A stretch of DNA of 6,980 nt from Legionella longbeachae (GTDB taxonomy: Bacteria > Pseudomonadota > Gammaproteobacteria > Legionellales > Legionellaceae). The position numbers and the translations under genes are program-made. Position 1 is the first letter of the stretch; each line of letters begins with the position of its first letter. Under the pieces are notes generated by a model. That model ran no database searches and was not told the DNA's origin. It was given only the letters and a program-made list of their open reading frames with translations. The stretch covers positions 1 to 6,980 of the forward strand of contig JACPOX010000257.1 of NCBI GenBank assembly GCA_016191305.1, given 5' to 3'. Below, piece after piece: positions 1-6,090 of the stretch.

Positions 1-1
1 G

Positions 2-40
2 ACAAGTGATCTCCCACCGAGCTTGGTTTTGATCACTTGT
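2..40. repeat. 10-bp perfect inverted repeat downstream of pepA
   Basis: Positions 2-11 (ACAAGTGATC) and 31-40 (GATCACTTGT) are exact reverse complements separated by 19 bases. It lies 13 bp past the pepA stop, so on the minus strand it could form a hairpin in the pepA 3' end. The stem has 4 G/C pairs and the loop is long; inside it ACC (16-18) and GGT (25-27) could pair as well. Any T-tract serving pepA would fall outside the window, so a terminator role cannot be judged. A protein-binding site or the remains of a small repeat are alternatives. Confidence 0.45.
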
Positions 41-53
41 TAATAAATAAAAA

Positions 54-935
54 TCAACGCGAATTGGTAACATGGCGAATTATTTGAGTAAGTAAAGGGA
101 CAGGTCTGCCGGTGGCATTACGGTTTTTACCAAATATCCAAGCGGTACCTGCTATATCTAAATGTGCCCAACGATATTTTTCCGTAAAACGAGACAAAAA
201 ACATGCTGCAGTAGTGCTGCTTGCCGTACGATCAAAATTGGCATTTATCATATCGGCGAGAGGACTATCAAGAGCATCTTGGTAATCATCATCTAAAGGC
301 ATACGCCAAACACGATCATTACTTTCTTTGGCTGCTTCCTCGATGAGTTGTGCTAATTCTTCATCTTGAGTCATAAAACCCGATGCTACAGTACCAAGAG
401 CCACAATAATTCCACCAGTCAGTGTGGCAACATCAATAACAAATTTAGGGTTATAACGTTCGGCATAGGTGAGTGCATCAGCCAATACCAGACGACCTTC
501 AGCATCAGTATTGATAATTTCAACAGTTTGACCTGACATACTGGTGACAATATCTCCAGATTTGACCGCCGTGCCGCTCACCATATTTTCAGCACTGGCA
601 ATTAAACCAATAACATTAATAGGTAGCTTCAACAAAGCACAAGCTTTTAAAGTACCCAGAACACTAGCTGCTCCCGACATATCATATTTCATTTCATCCA
701 TAGCATTGGCTGGTTTGATAGATAAACCTCCAGAATCAAAAGTAATTCCTTTACCAACCAGAACTATTGGAGGAGTGTCTTCAATGACACCTTTGTAATG
801 GATGTCTATAAGCCTCGGCGGTTGTGCTGAACCTTGAGCTACCGCCAATAAGGTTTCCATCCCCATTTGACGCATTTCTTCTGGTCCCATCACTTTACAA
901 CTGATCTGTTGTCCAAATTCTTTGGCCAACTGCAT
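54..935 (-). CDS. pepA: PepA catalytic domain fragment (possible restart product)
   Basis: This 293-codon piece holds essentially the whole M17 catalytic domain. The motif [11 protein letters not shown] gives K62 and D67, followed by K74, D85 and the [12 protein letters not shown] signature with D144, E146 and R148. The spacing between these seven residues equals that of the E. coli PepA metal and active-site residues K270, D275, K282, D293, D352, E354 and R356. The ATG at 933-935 lies 15 nt after the interrupting TAA, and GGGTGA (943-948) sits 7 nt before it, so reinitiation by terminating ribosomes is conceivable. The product would lack the N-terminal domain and about 20 residues leading into the catalytic domain, including the conserved NMPANIFTP stretch, so folding and hexamer assembly are doubtful. 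Alternatively this is simply the 3' part of a dead gene. Confidence 0.6.
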   Translation of the reverse strand: MQLAKEFGQQISCKVMGPEEMRQMGMETLLAVAQGSAQPPRLIDIHYKGVIEDTPPIVLVGKGITFDSGGLSIKPANAMDEMKYDMSGAASVLGTLKACALLKLPINVIGLIASAENMVSGTAVKSGDIVTSMSGQTVEIINTDAEGRLVLADALTYAERYNPKFVIDVATLTGGIIVALGTVASGFMTQDEELAQLIEEAAKESNDRVWRMPLDDDYQDALDSPLADMINANFDRTASSTTAACFLSRFTEKYRWAHLDIAGTAWIFGKNRNATGRPVPLLTQIIRHVTNSR

Positions 936-950
936 TGCCTGTTCACCCAG

Positions 951-1511
951 TTAAGTAGGTGTAAAAATATTCGCTGGCATGTTTGCAAGATGCCGAGTTA
1001 ATTTTACACCAGCTGCAATTGCTTGACCTGATTCTATACCGTGTTCATTAGCATTCGGTAAATAAAAAGTAATGCTTTCTAATGTATGCGGGTTTGCTTT
1101 TTTCTTTTTAAAGTCAAGTAGTTGATATTTTTGGTTATCGATTTGGATAATCATTTGTTCGAGCTGCAGATTAGCAGAATATTCTGGAATTTGAGGCAGG
1201 CACATAGTTGCAGATCGAATCCGTTGTTTGATTAATAAGTCGGTAACATGAATCATTCTTTTTTTGAGTTGAGCAGGATTAAATTTAGTTTTTTCGCCGC
1301 ATTGAATCACTAATATACTATTCCCGTGGATGTCATGATGCCATACGGCATCACCAGCTTCAGTAGTTTTTTTGAATAATTTAGTGATAAGACCATGATA
1401 TTCATTATCAATCGTTAAAGCAAAATCAGATAATTCAGTATCAGAAAACTCTCCAAGAACAAGACATTCATTTAGGGAAGCTGAGGGGTGTTGCGTTAAT
1501 CCATAATTCAT
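951..1511 (-). CDS. pepA: PepA N-terminal domain fragment ending at the premature stop
   Basis: This 186-residue piece corresponds to the M17 N-terminal alpha/beta domain plus the linker into the catalytic domain. It ends LTRHLANMPANIFTPT, the conserved (R)xLxNxPxNxxxP segment, immediately followed by TAA. It carries no metal ligand or catalytic residue, so alone it cannot be a peptidase. It has the original ribosome binding site (AGGA, 8 nt before the ATG) and would be the only product if the ribosome does not restart. In PepA this domain contributes to hexamer formation and, in E. coli, to DNA binding; whether the fragment is stable is unknown. Confidence 0.6.
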   Translation of the reverse strand: MNYGLTQHPSASLNECLVLGEFSDTELSDFALTIDNEYHGLITKLFKKTTEAGDAVWHHDIHGNSILVIQCGEKTKFNPAQLKKRMIHVTDLLIKQRIRSATMCLPQIPEYSANLQLEQMIIQIDNQKYQLLDFKKKKANPHTLESITFYLPNANEHGIESGQAIAAGVKLTRHLANMPANIFTPT

Positions 1512-1590
1512 TTTTATGATCCTAATGTACGGGGCTTGAGTGAAATGAAGCCTCTATGTATGGTGTAGTGTACACAAACAACCTTTAGTT

Positions 1591-2589
1591 TTAAACTGGA
1601 ATTTTACAGTCTTCTAGTGGTTTTGAAGGTAAAACAATCTGAATATTAATACCTTTTATAGTTCGACTTTTTTGTGCTTTTTCAAGATATTCAATAAGAG
1701 GAACATCAACTACCTTACCATACTCTGACGAGGCTTCTCTAAAATACAATGTACCTTTATCCCAAATCGCTAAACCCAAGTGAGAAATATTTAGTGCGGT
1801 ACCAATTTCTTTGCGAAGATCCCAGTTGGGCCTTACTATTTCAATAATTGCGCCATTAGGAATTTGTTTAAAAAGGTACATATTGGGTTTATTTGCTTGC
1901 AAAAACAGTGCAGTAAATGGAAGATAAGGAACTTTTTCAGAAGCGACCTTCAATCGAGCCCCTTTGCCTTTTAACTCAGCCAATCGCTTTTCTTCTTGGA
2001 GTTTACCAGCATTTTCCAGCCTAATTGTTTCACTAGTTTTAAATGCATACCAATCGGGTTTATTAATGACTGCATCAGCTATTTGAGCAACGGATTGATT
2101 ACTTTTGTTTTTGATGGTCAGTGTTATATCTTTAAGGATTCCATGTTTTTGATTATTTTGATTCCAGTCTAAACCGGTAAAATGATTGCGATGCACATAA
2201 GAGACAATCCCGTTTTGATAGCGTAGGTTTTTTATGCATTGCTGAAATGATGCAACAGAATTTGCCAAAGCTAAAGATAAAACTGTATTGACATAAGTAT
2301 CGCAATCAAATGCATCTACTCGGTATAGTGGAAATTGGTCGTATCGCGCTTTTGAGCCTTCTCCTAACGAGCCAAGAATGTAAGGTATCCCTAAAAATTG
2401 TTTGCTAATCCAATCTATTCTTTCTGACATTGAATTATTCGGCATGGAGTTAAGTCTATGATATAGTTCTTCTATTGAAGAGTTTGCTTGTTTTTCAGTA
2501 GTGTCTGCGTCAAGAGCAAAACCTTCCAAGGAAAGAAAAAAACAGGTTATAAAGATTAAAAATTTTAAGGGAGTAGTTGTGAGATTCAT
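1591..2589 (-). CDS. exported DUF1460 (NlpC/P60-like) N-acetylmuramoyl-L-alanine amidase-type protein
   Basis: The 332-residue protein starts with a typical Sec signal peptide (MNLTTTPLK, then a hydrophobic run to about residue 22 and a likely cut after EGFA, residue 25), so it acts in the periplasm. The mature part fits the DUF1460 family: WISKQFLGIPYILGSLGEG (60-78), the nucleophile motif DAFDCDTYV with Cys96, HRNHFTGLDW (133-142) and the ISHLGLAI motif with His270, then YFREASSEYGKV. DUF1460 members have an NlpC/P60-like fold, and characterised ones cleave the bond between N-acetylmuramic acid and L-alanine in peptidoglycan pieces. Cys96 and His270 are the predicted catalytic pair; the third polar position appears to be Glu285, where I recall His in many relatives. 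No strong Shine-Dalgarno is visible before the ATG (AGAAAAAGCTG). It is divergent from spmA, and pepA follows it on the same strand after 79 bp. Family is sure, substrate is inferred. Confidence 0.85.
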   Translation of the reverse strand: MNLTTTPLKFLIFITCFFLSLEGFALDADTTEKQANSSIEELYHRLNSMPNNSMSERIDWISKQFLGIPYILGSLGEGSKARYDQFPLYRVDAFDCDTYVNTVLSLALANSVASFQQCIKNLRYQNGIVSYVHRNHFTGLDWNQNNQKHGILKDITLTIKNKSNQSVAQIADAVINKPDWYAFKTSETIRLENAGKLQEEKRLAELKGKGARLKVASEKVPYLPFTALFLQANKPNMYLFKQIPNGAIIEIVRPNWDLRKEIGTALNISHLGLAIWDKGTLYFREASSEYGKVVDVPLIEYLEKAQKSRTIKGINIQIVLPSKPLEDCKIPV

Positions 2590-2607
2590 CAGCTTTTTCT
2601 GTTTAAA

Positions 2608-2617
2608 ACTATATAGT
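2608..2617. promoter_or_regulatory. palindromic -10-like element between divergent DUF1460 gene and spmA
   Basis: ACTATATAGT is a perfect 10-bp palindrome, so both strands read TATAGT (5 of 6 matches to the sigma-70 -10 box): plus strand at 2612-2617, minus strand at 2613-2608. It would give an spmA leader of about 30 nt and a very short leader for the DUF1460 gene. Neither side has a good -35 at 16-18 bp. The element is read directly; promoter activity is inferred. Confidence 0.35.
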
Positions 2618-2655
2618 GATTCTATCTTAACCTTTTCCCTGCTATGGGGGCAAGA

Positions 2656-3261
2656 ATGCTCAATATAATTTGGCTCGGAATGATAGTGCTTTCAGTAATT
2701 GTTGGGGTTATTGAAGGGCGAATTGATGAAGTTGTACGTGCGGTTACAGATTCTGCAAAACTTGGTTTTGAACTTGCTCTTGGTTTAACAGGCATTATGT
2801 GTTTATGGCTGGGTATTATGTCTATCGCAACGGAATCAGGTTTAGTGACCTTGCTGGGAAAATTGCTTAGACCAATTTTAAGACGACTCTTTCCTGATAT
2901 TCCTACGGAACATCCAGCGATGGGAGCAATTACTATGAACATTGCTGCGAATATGTTGGGACTTGCTAATGCAGCAACTCCCTTTGGTTTACAAGCGATG
3001 AAGGAATTGCAGACACTTAATGAACATACAAAAACGGCAACTAACTCCATGTGTACATTTCTTGCTATTAATACTTCCAGTGTCCAATTAATTCCTGCCA
3101 CTGCGATTGCATATTTAGCCGCGAATGGTGCTATTAATCCTAGTAGTATTGTAGTTAGTTCTTTAATTGCAACAATAATTTCTACTGTTGTTGCCATCAT
3201 TTCTGTAAAACAGCTAGCTAAATTGCCTATTTTTCGTATTGGAAGGGTAAACAGTTTATGA
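2656..3261 (+). CDS. spmA: SpmA-like nucleoside recognition (Gate) domain membrane protein
   Basis: A hydrophobic inner-membrane protein of 201 residues from the chosen start. I use ATG 2656 (MLNIIWLGM), not the in-frame ATG 2644, because GGGGG (2646-2650) sits 5 nt before 2656 while nothing like a ribosome site precedes 2644, and homologues begin at this hydrophobic stretch. Membrane segments are likely near 3-19, 40-58, 145-158 and 165-184. The family signature is NMLGLANAATPFGLQAM (99-115), followed by FLAINTSSVQLIPAT (135-149). In Bacillus SpmA and SpmB are needed for normal spore core dehydration; both belong to the Gate domain family (PF07670), related to nucleoside transporters. Here there is no sign of a spore former, so the function is unknown, probably a two-part membrane complex with the next gene. 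Its TGA overlaps the spmB ATG. Family sure, role unknown. Confidence 0.9.
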   Translation: MLNIIWLGMIVLSVIVGVIEGRIDEVVRAVTDSAKLGFELALGLTGIMCLWLGIMSIATESGLVTLLGKLLRPILRRLFPDIPTEHPAMGAITMNIAANMLGLANAATPFGLQAMKELQTLNEHTKTATNSMCTFLAINTSSVQLIPATAIAYLAANGAINPSSIVVSSLIATIISTVVAIISVKQLAKLPIFRIGRVNSL

Positions 3262-3794
3262 GTGGATTCGCCAATCAATTATCTAATTGGATGCTTTTGA
3301 TTTTTATTGTAGGCATTCCTTTATATGCAGTAGCAGTAAAAAAAATTAATGTATTTGACGCTTTTATTATCGGTGCTAAACAAGGTTTTGACACCATTTT
3401 AAATATTGTTCCTTATCTTATTGCTATGATGGTTGCTATTGGCATGTTGCGTGCCTCGGGATTTTTTAGCTTAATGGCAAAACTTCTCGCCCCTTTGTTG
3501 GCTCTGATTGGCATGCCCCCAGAAGTATTGCCTTTAGCCTTAGTCCGTCCTTTTTCAGGAAGTGCTTCTACTGGAATTATGGCAGAGTTGATTCATCAGT
3601 ATGGCGGAAACTCTCTTATTGCTAAGATAGCGGCAACTATGATGGGAAGTACTGAAACAACGTTTTATGTGATTGCAGTTTATTTTGGCTCTATAGGTAT
3701 TAGGAGAACACGGCATGCCATTCCAGCCGGCTTATTGGCAGATTTTGCAGGGATTGTTGCGTCTGTGATTGTTTGTCGCTATTTATTTGGATGA
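3258..3794 (+). CDS. spmB: SpmB-like nucleoside recognition (Gate) domain membrane protein
   Basis: A 178-residue membrane protein, the usual length of SpmB. Likely membrane segments are at about 11-28, 48-66, 75-93 and 158-176. Conserved family stretches are GAKQGFDTILNIVPYLIAMM (39-58), LVRPFSGSASTGIM (95-108) and TMMGSTETTFYVIAVYFG (127-144). The start ATG shares four bases with the spmA stop (ATGA, 3258-3261), with GGAAGGG (3241-3247) about 10 nt before, so translation is probably coupled to spmA and the two are made in equal amounts. Some bacteria have both halves fused in one protein, which supports a joint complex. The substrate or signal is not known. The gene ends 14 bp from the tail of the gene on the opposite strand and no terminator hairpin fits there. 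Confidence 0.9.
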   Translation: MSGFANQLSNWMLLIFIVGIPLYAVAVKKINVFDAFIIGAKQGFDTILNIVPYLIAMMVAIGMLRASGFFSLMAKLLAPLLALIGMPPEVLPLALVRPFSGSASTGIMAELIHQYGGNSLIAKIAATMMGSTETTFYVIAVYFGSIGIRRTRHAIPAGLLADFAGIVASVIVCRYLFG

Positions 3795-3808
3795 TCTTTT
3801 ATTGCTCT

Positions 3809-4210
3809 TCAAAAAAGACTACAACCACTTCTTGGACGTTCTAAATTTAATTCATTCTCAATTAAATTGTCATCTATTGCTTGAAAATATAAATCCTTTA
3901 ATCGAGTAGCTTGATCAAATTGTTCTCTGTATAAATTCAATTCTTGTATATTATTTTGACTTGGGGTATCAATGCATTGCATCAAAGCTTTTGCGGCAGG
4001 GATTCTATCCATATCAGAACCTTCTTTTCTTTTGATCTCAATATATATATTAATTTCATGTTTTAGCTTTGTTTTTCTTTCATTTTTAAGAGTTGATTCG
4101 TTTTTATCTATTTTATAAGTTCTCATTTCTTGTAACAGATCCTCCATACGAGAAGAGAACTCTGATCTATCGATGGAAAAATCCATAAGATAACTATGTA
4201 ATAATTCCAT
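3809..4210 (-). CDS. small charged hypothetical protein with C-terminal CaaX-like tail (candidate effector)
   Basis: I do not recognise the family. The 133-residue product is soluble, without signal peptide or membrane segment, rich in Lys, Glu, Asn and Ile, and largely helical by composition, with coiled-coil-like stretches in the first half and at LYREQFDQATRLKDLYFQ. A segment IPAAKALMQCID resembles short helical pieces frequent in Legionella effectors, though this is only an impression. The last residues are ENELNLERPRSG then Cys-Ser-Leu-Phe: a glutamate-rich patch near the C-terminus, as in Dot/Icm E-block signals, and a terminal four-residue CaaX-type box whose final Phe fits geranylgeranylation. 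The ATG at 4210 is chosen; GTG at 4234 would add eight residues, and neither has a clear ribosome site. A TAA bounds the frame at 4244-4246. The gene looks more AT-rich than its neighbours, which suggests accessory DNA. Effector status is inferred. Confidence 0.65.
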   Translation of the reverse strand: MELLHSYLMDFSIDRSEFSSRMEDLLQEMRTYKIDKNESTLKNERKTKLKHEINIYIEIKRKEGSDMDRIPAAKALMQCIDTPSQNNIQELNLYREQFDQATRLKDLYFQAIDDNLIENELNLERPRSGCSLF

Positions 4211-4326
4211 AGTCTTATTGAAGTTCGTATGCACGGTTTGGCTTTATGTGTTCTAGCGACTGAACTTTTTTTATTAAAGAGTTTTTATCATGGGAAATAT
4301 ATTCTGGATCTACTATTTACGTTATT

Positions 4327-4332
4327 ATTATA
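4327..4332 (-). promoter_or_regulatory. candidate -10 box upstream of the CaaX-tailed gene
   Basis: The minus strand reads TATAAT exactly here, about 115 bp before the ATG at 4210. No good -35 lies 16-18 bp upstream (CTGTAG at 17 bp, two matches). In DNA this AT-rich a perfect -10 box arises easily by chance, so the call is weak. The rest of 4211-4428 holds no convincing gene, RNA or hairpin. Confidence 0.25.
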
Positions 4333-4428
4333 GACCATCTTTACACGCGCTACAGTTTATTGTTCATTTTTTCGAATACTTAATCAATCGTCATTGCGGA
4401 AAAATGTTTTATTTTGAATTGACTACCA

Positions 4429-5919
4429 TCACCCTAGTTTAATAGATTTTTTAGCCTTACTTTTAGTGGCGTAAGTTGCTTCTTCAATCAATTTTAAACG
4501 CGCAAATACATCACGTGTTTTCGCTTTAAATTTACTCATTTCTCGAGCAGGGACGGGAGATGCTGTAGGTAGGTATGTTGTTGTGGGATTTCGTGGTTGA
4601 TTATGAACATGCAACTCATAATGACAATGAGGGCCTGTAGCGAGACCTGTCTGACCTACATAGCCAATCACTTGGCCTCGTTTTACTCTGCTGCCTTTTG
4701 ATAAACCCTTTTGAAATTTAAGCATGTGCCCATACACAGTACTGTATGTTTTGTCATGTTTAATTTCAATCATATTACCGTAACCATTATGTCTGCCAAT
4801 CGTCGTAATGACGCCATCACCAGTTGATTCAATTGGAGTGCCAATTGGGGCAGCCAGATCGATACCTTTATGGGCTCGTTTATACTGTAAGATGGGATGA
4901 TATCTTGAAGATGAAAAGGTAGAGCTAATATGGCTGAATTTGATTGGGTAGCGTGAAAATGCCTTTTTAAAGCTTTCGCCTTTTGGAGTATAATAATCAC
5001 GATGACCACTTGCACTGATATGGCGGATAGCTTGAGCTGTTTTACCTTGGTTTGTGTAACTGACGGCCACGATATCGCCAATACCTACCATTTTGTCTTC
5101 GACATACAAGCTCTCATAAGCAATAGAAAAGCGATCTCCACCACGAACGGCGCGAGAGAAATCAATGTCCTTTCGCAAAATTGTTGTCATTTGTTGAATT
5201 AATTTTCTGGGAATACCTAAATTCTGGGCAGTAGCAAATAAAGAGCCTTTGACTGTACCAGTAATATAGCGCTCTTGGCTGTTTACTTTTTTGGAATCTA
5301 CTTTTGTTTTATAAACAGTTCCGTCTCTATAAACAGTTAGCGTTTGTATGTAATCTATCGGAATAATTAATTTTTCTAATTTATTTTTGTTAATTAAAAA
5401 TTTTAATTCCTGACTGGGTTTTATTGCAGTAAGTGCTCTTGCATGAGGATTTTTTTGCATAACCAAATGCAAATTTTGTGCACTTAAACCAAGACGTTTA
5501 AATATGGTAGCCATTGAGTCGCCAGATTTTGGTCTAATTGTTTGCCATTCATTATCCTTAACAACCGTTTTTACTGGTTTAACTGCTTCGACTACATTTT
5601 CTACTACACTTTTTGCTGCTTGTTCAATAATTTGAAGCTCGCTTTTTTGTGCAATCTGAGTTTGATCATCATCTTGATTCGCATCATCTGGAAAGTCATC
5701 TTCTTGATAGTCTTCAGATTGATCTGCTTCCAAACCTGGTAAAGTAATAGATTGTGATGTCAGTTGCTTGGGTATATTGTGTGAAAATTTGTTTACAAGA
5801 AAATAGGGTAATGAAAAAGCAATAGCTAAGGCAAAACCCATTAACACCTTAGACGGCTTAGATTTTTTATTTTTATTCGATCTGTTTTTTTCGATATAAA
5901 TATAAGGTTTTTTATCCAT
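4429..5919 (-). CDS. membrane-anchored OapA/LysM-like M23 peptidoglycan DD-endopeptidase
   Basis: A MepM/YebA-type zinc endopeptidase that cuts peptide cross-links of peptidoglycan to let the wall grow. From the chosen start it has 496 residues: a basic N-terminus, one membrane helix (about 25-42), a very acidic low-complexity linker (66-86), an OapA/LysM-like binding region (about 125-200, IRPKSGDSMATIFKRLGLS), a second regulatory domain as in Csd3/MepM (about 220-315), and the M23 domain (about 330-440). The zinc ligands are visible: His350 and Asp354 in HKGID, and His433 in HCHYELH; His431 and His398 (YGHM) are the other catalytic histidines. A basic tail of about 40 residues follows. I start at ATG 5919 because TAGG precedes it by 6 nt; ATGs at 5940 and 5964 lack such a site. 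It is divergent from tyrS, as in Pseudomonas. All catalytic residues are intact; the exact bond cut is inferred. Confidence 0.9.
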   Translation of the reverse strand: MDKKPYIYIEKNRSNKNKKSKPSKVLMGFALAIAFSLPYFLVNKFSHNIPKQLTSQSITLPGLEADQSEDYQEDDFPDDANQDDDQTQIAQKSELQIIEQAAKSVVENVVEAVKPVKTVVKDNEWQTIRPKSGDSMATIFKRLGLSAQNLHLVMQKNPHARALTAIKPSQELKFLINKNKLEKLIIPIDYIQTLTVYRDGTVYKTKVDSKKVNSQERYITGTVKGSLFATAQNLGIPRKLIQQMTTILRKDIDFSRAVRGGDRFSIAYESLYVEDKMVGIGDIVAVSYTNQGKTAQAIRHISASGHRDYYTPKGESFKKAFSRYPIKFSHISSTFSSSRYHPILQYKRAHKGIDLAAPIGTPIESTGDGVITTIGRHNGYGNMIEIKHDKTYSTVYGHMLKFQKGLSKGSRVKRGQVIGYVGQTGLATGPHCHYELHVHNQPRNPTTTYLPTASPVPAREMSKFKAKTRDVFARLKLIEEATYATKSKAKKSIKLG

Positions 5920-5974
5920 TGTTTGCCTATACTTTGCCATCCAGAAGCACGCTAACGCTTGCATTTATTAAAAT

Positions 5975-6003
5975 TAGGGTGACAAATTTTCTTAAATCAC
6001 CTA
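5975..6003. repeat. imperfect inverted repeat in the M23/tyrS divergent region
   Basis: TAGGGTGA (5975-5982) and TCACCTA (5997-6003) are inverse copies with one extra G. Inside, ATTT and AAAT can pair around TCTT. It lies 56 bp upstream of the M23 start and 84 bp before tyrS, so it could be an operator or a hairpin in the M23 leader. A role is speculative. Confidence 0.3.
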
Positions 6004-6009
6004 TTAGGT

Positions 6010-6039
6010 ATGGCAGGAAATTGCCAACCGGGCTAAGAT
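6010..6039 (+). promoter_or_regulatory. candidate tyrS promoter
   Basis: ATGGCA (6010-6015) and TAAGAT (6034-6039) match sigma-70 -35 and -10 boxes at four of six positions each, 18 bp apart, and would give a leader of about 40 nt. The -35 overlaps a small inverted repeat, TGGCA/TGCCA (6011-6015 and 6022-6026). No T-box or long attenuator leader fits before tyrS. Confidence 0.25.
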
Positions 6040-6071
6040 ACTCGGTGTGAGAAGATAGGTCAATCATTTAT

Positions 6072-6090
6072 AAAGGTTTTGATGTCATGA
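6072..6090 (+). promoter_or_regulatory. tyrS ribosome binding site with a two-codon upstream reading frame
   Basis: AAAGG (6072-6076) is followed after 5 nt by ATG TCA TGA (6082-6090), and the tyrS ATG (6087-6089) overlaps that stop as ATGA. The AAAGG is thus at the best distance for the tiny frame and somewhat far (10 nt) for tyrS itself. Confidence 0.5.

Larger units (their letters stand above)
54..1511 (-). pseudogene. pepA: leucyl aminopeptidase PepA (M17), interrupted by one in-frame stop
   Basis: The two minus-strand open frames 1511-951 and 935-54 are in the same reading frame and together make a full-length cytosolic M17 leucine aminopeptidase of about 485 codons, close to the family's usual 480-510. 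PepA removes N-terminal amino acids from peptides with two metal ions; in E. coli it also binds DNA in Xer recombination. The only lesion is TAA at 951-953, in the segment NIFTPT-stop-LGEQA, where homologues read NxxxPxYLxxQA, so a Tyr codon (TAT/TAC) has become TAA by one base. No frameshift or second stop is seen, so the mutation is recent, a sequencing error, or tolerated. The start at 1511 has AGGA (1520-1523) 8 nt upstream and a TAA-bounded context. It lies 79 bp after the DUF1460 gene on the same strand and could be cotranscribed with it. Identity as pepA is very sure; whether it is inactive is not. Confidence 0.85.

Noticed and set aside
1..40. tRNA-like stretch on the minus strand (AGCTCGGTGGGAGA)
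   Set aside because: It resembles a D-arm but no acceptor stem, anticodon arm or T-arm can be formed; the inverted repeat explains the sequence better.
544..798. 84-codon plus-strand open frame inside pepA
   Set aside because: It lies opposite the most conserved catalytic part of pepA and resembles no protein; a shadow of the real gene.
951..953. Programmed stop-codon readthrough or Tyr recoding in pepA
   Set aside because: The codon is UAA, the least leaky stop, with no recoding signal seen; the neighbouring tyrS is coincidence.
1568..1575. 8-bp palindrome GTGTACAC upstream of pepA as an operator
   Set aside because: It is short, has no extending symmetry, and no convincing promoter lies around it.
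2622..3278. 218-codon minus-strand open frame covering spmA
   Set aside because: It mirrors spmA, which has clear family signatures, proper start and coupling to spmB; the antisense frame is composition-driven.
3795..3817. Terminator between spmB and the convergent small gene
   Set aside because: Only CTTTT/AAAAG can pair, with no G/C-rich stem; the transcripts probably overlap instead.
4365..4428. Terminator hairpin after the M23 gene
   Set aside because: Repeated TCAAT/ATTGA words occur but give only short A/T stems with mismatches.
4770..5742. Three open frames of 66-103 codons overlapping the M23 gene
   Set aside because: All are out of frame with, or antisense to, a gene whose domains are recognised throughout.
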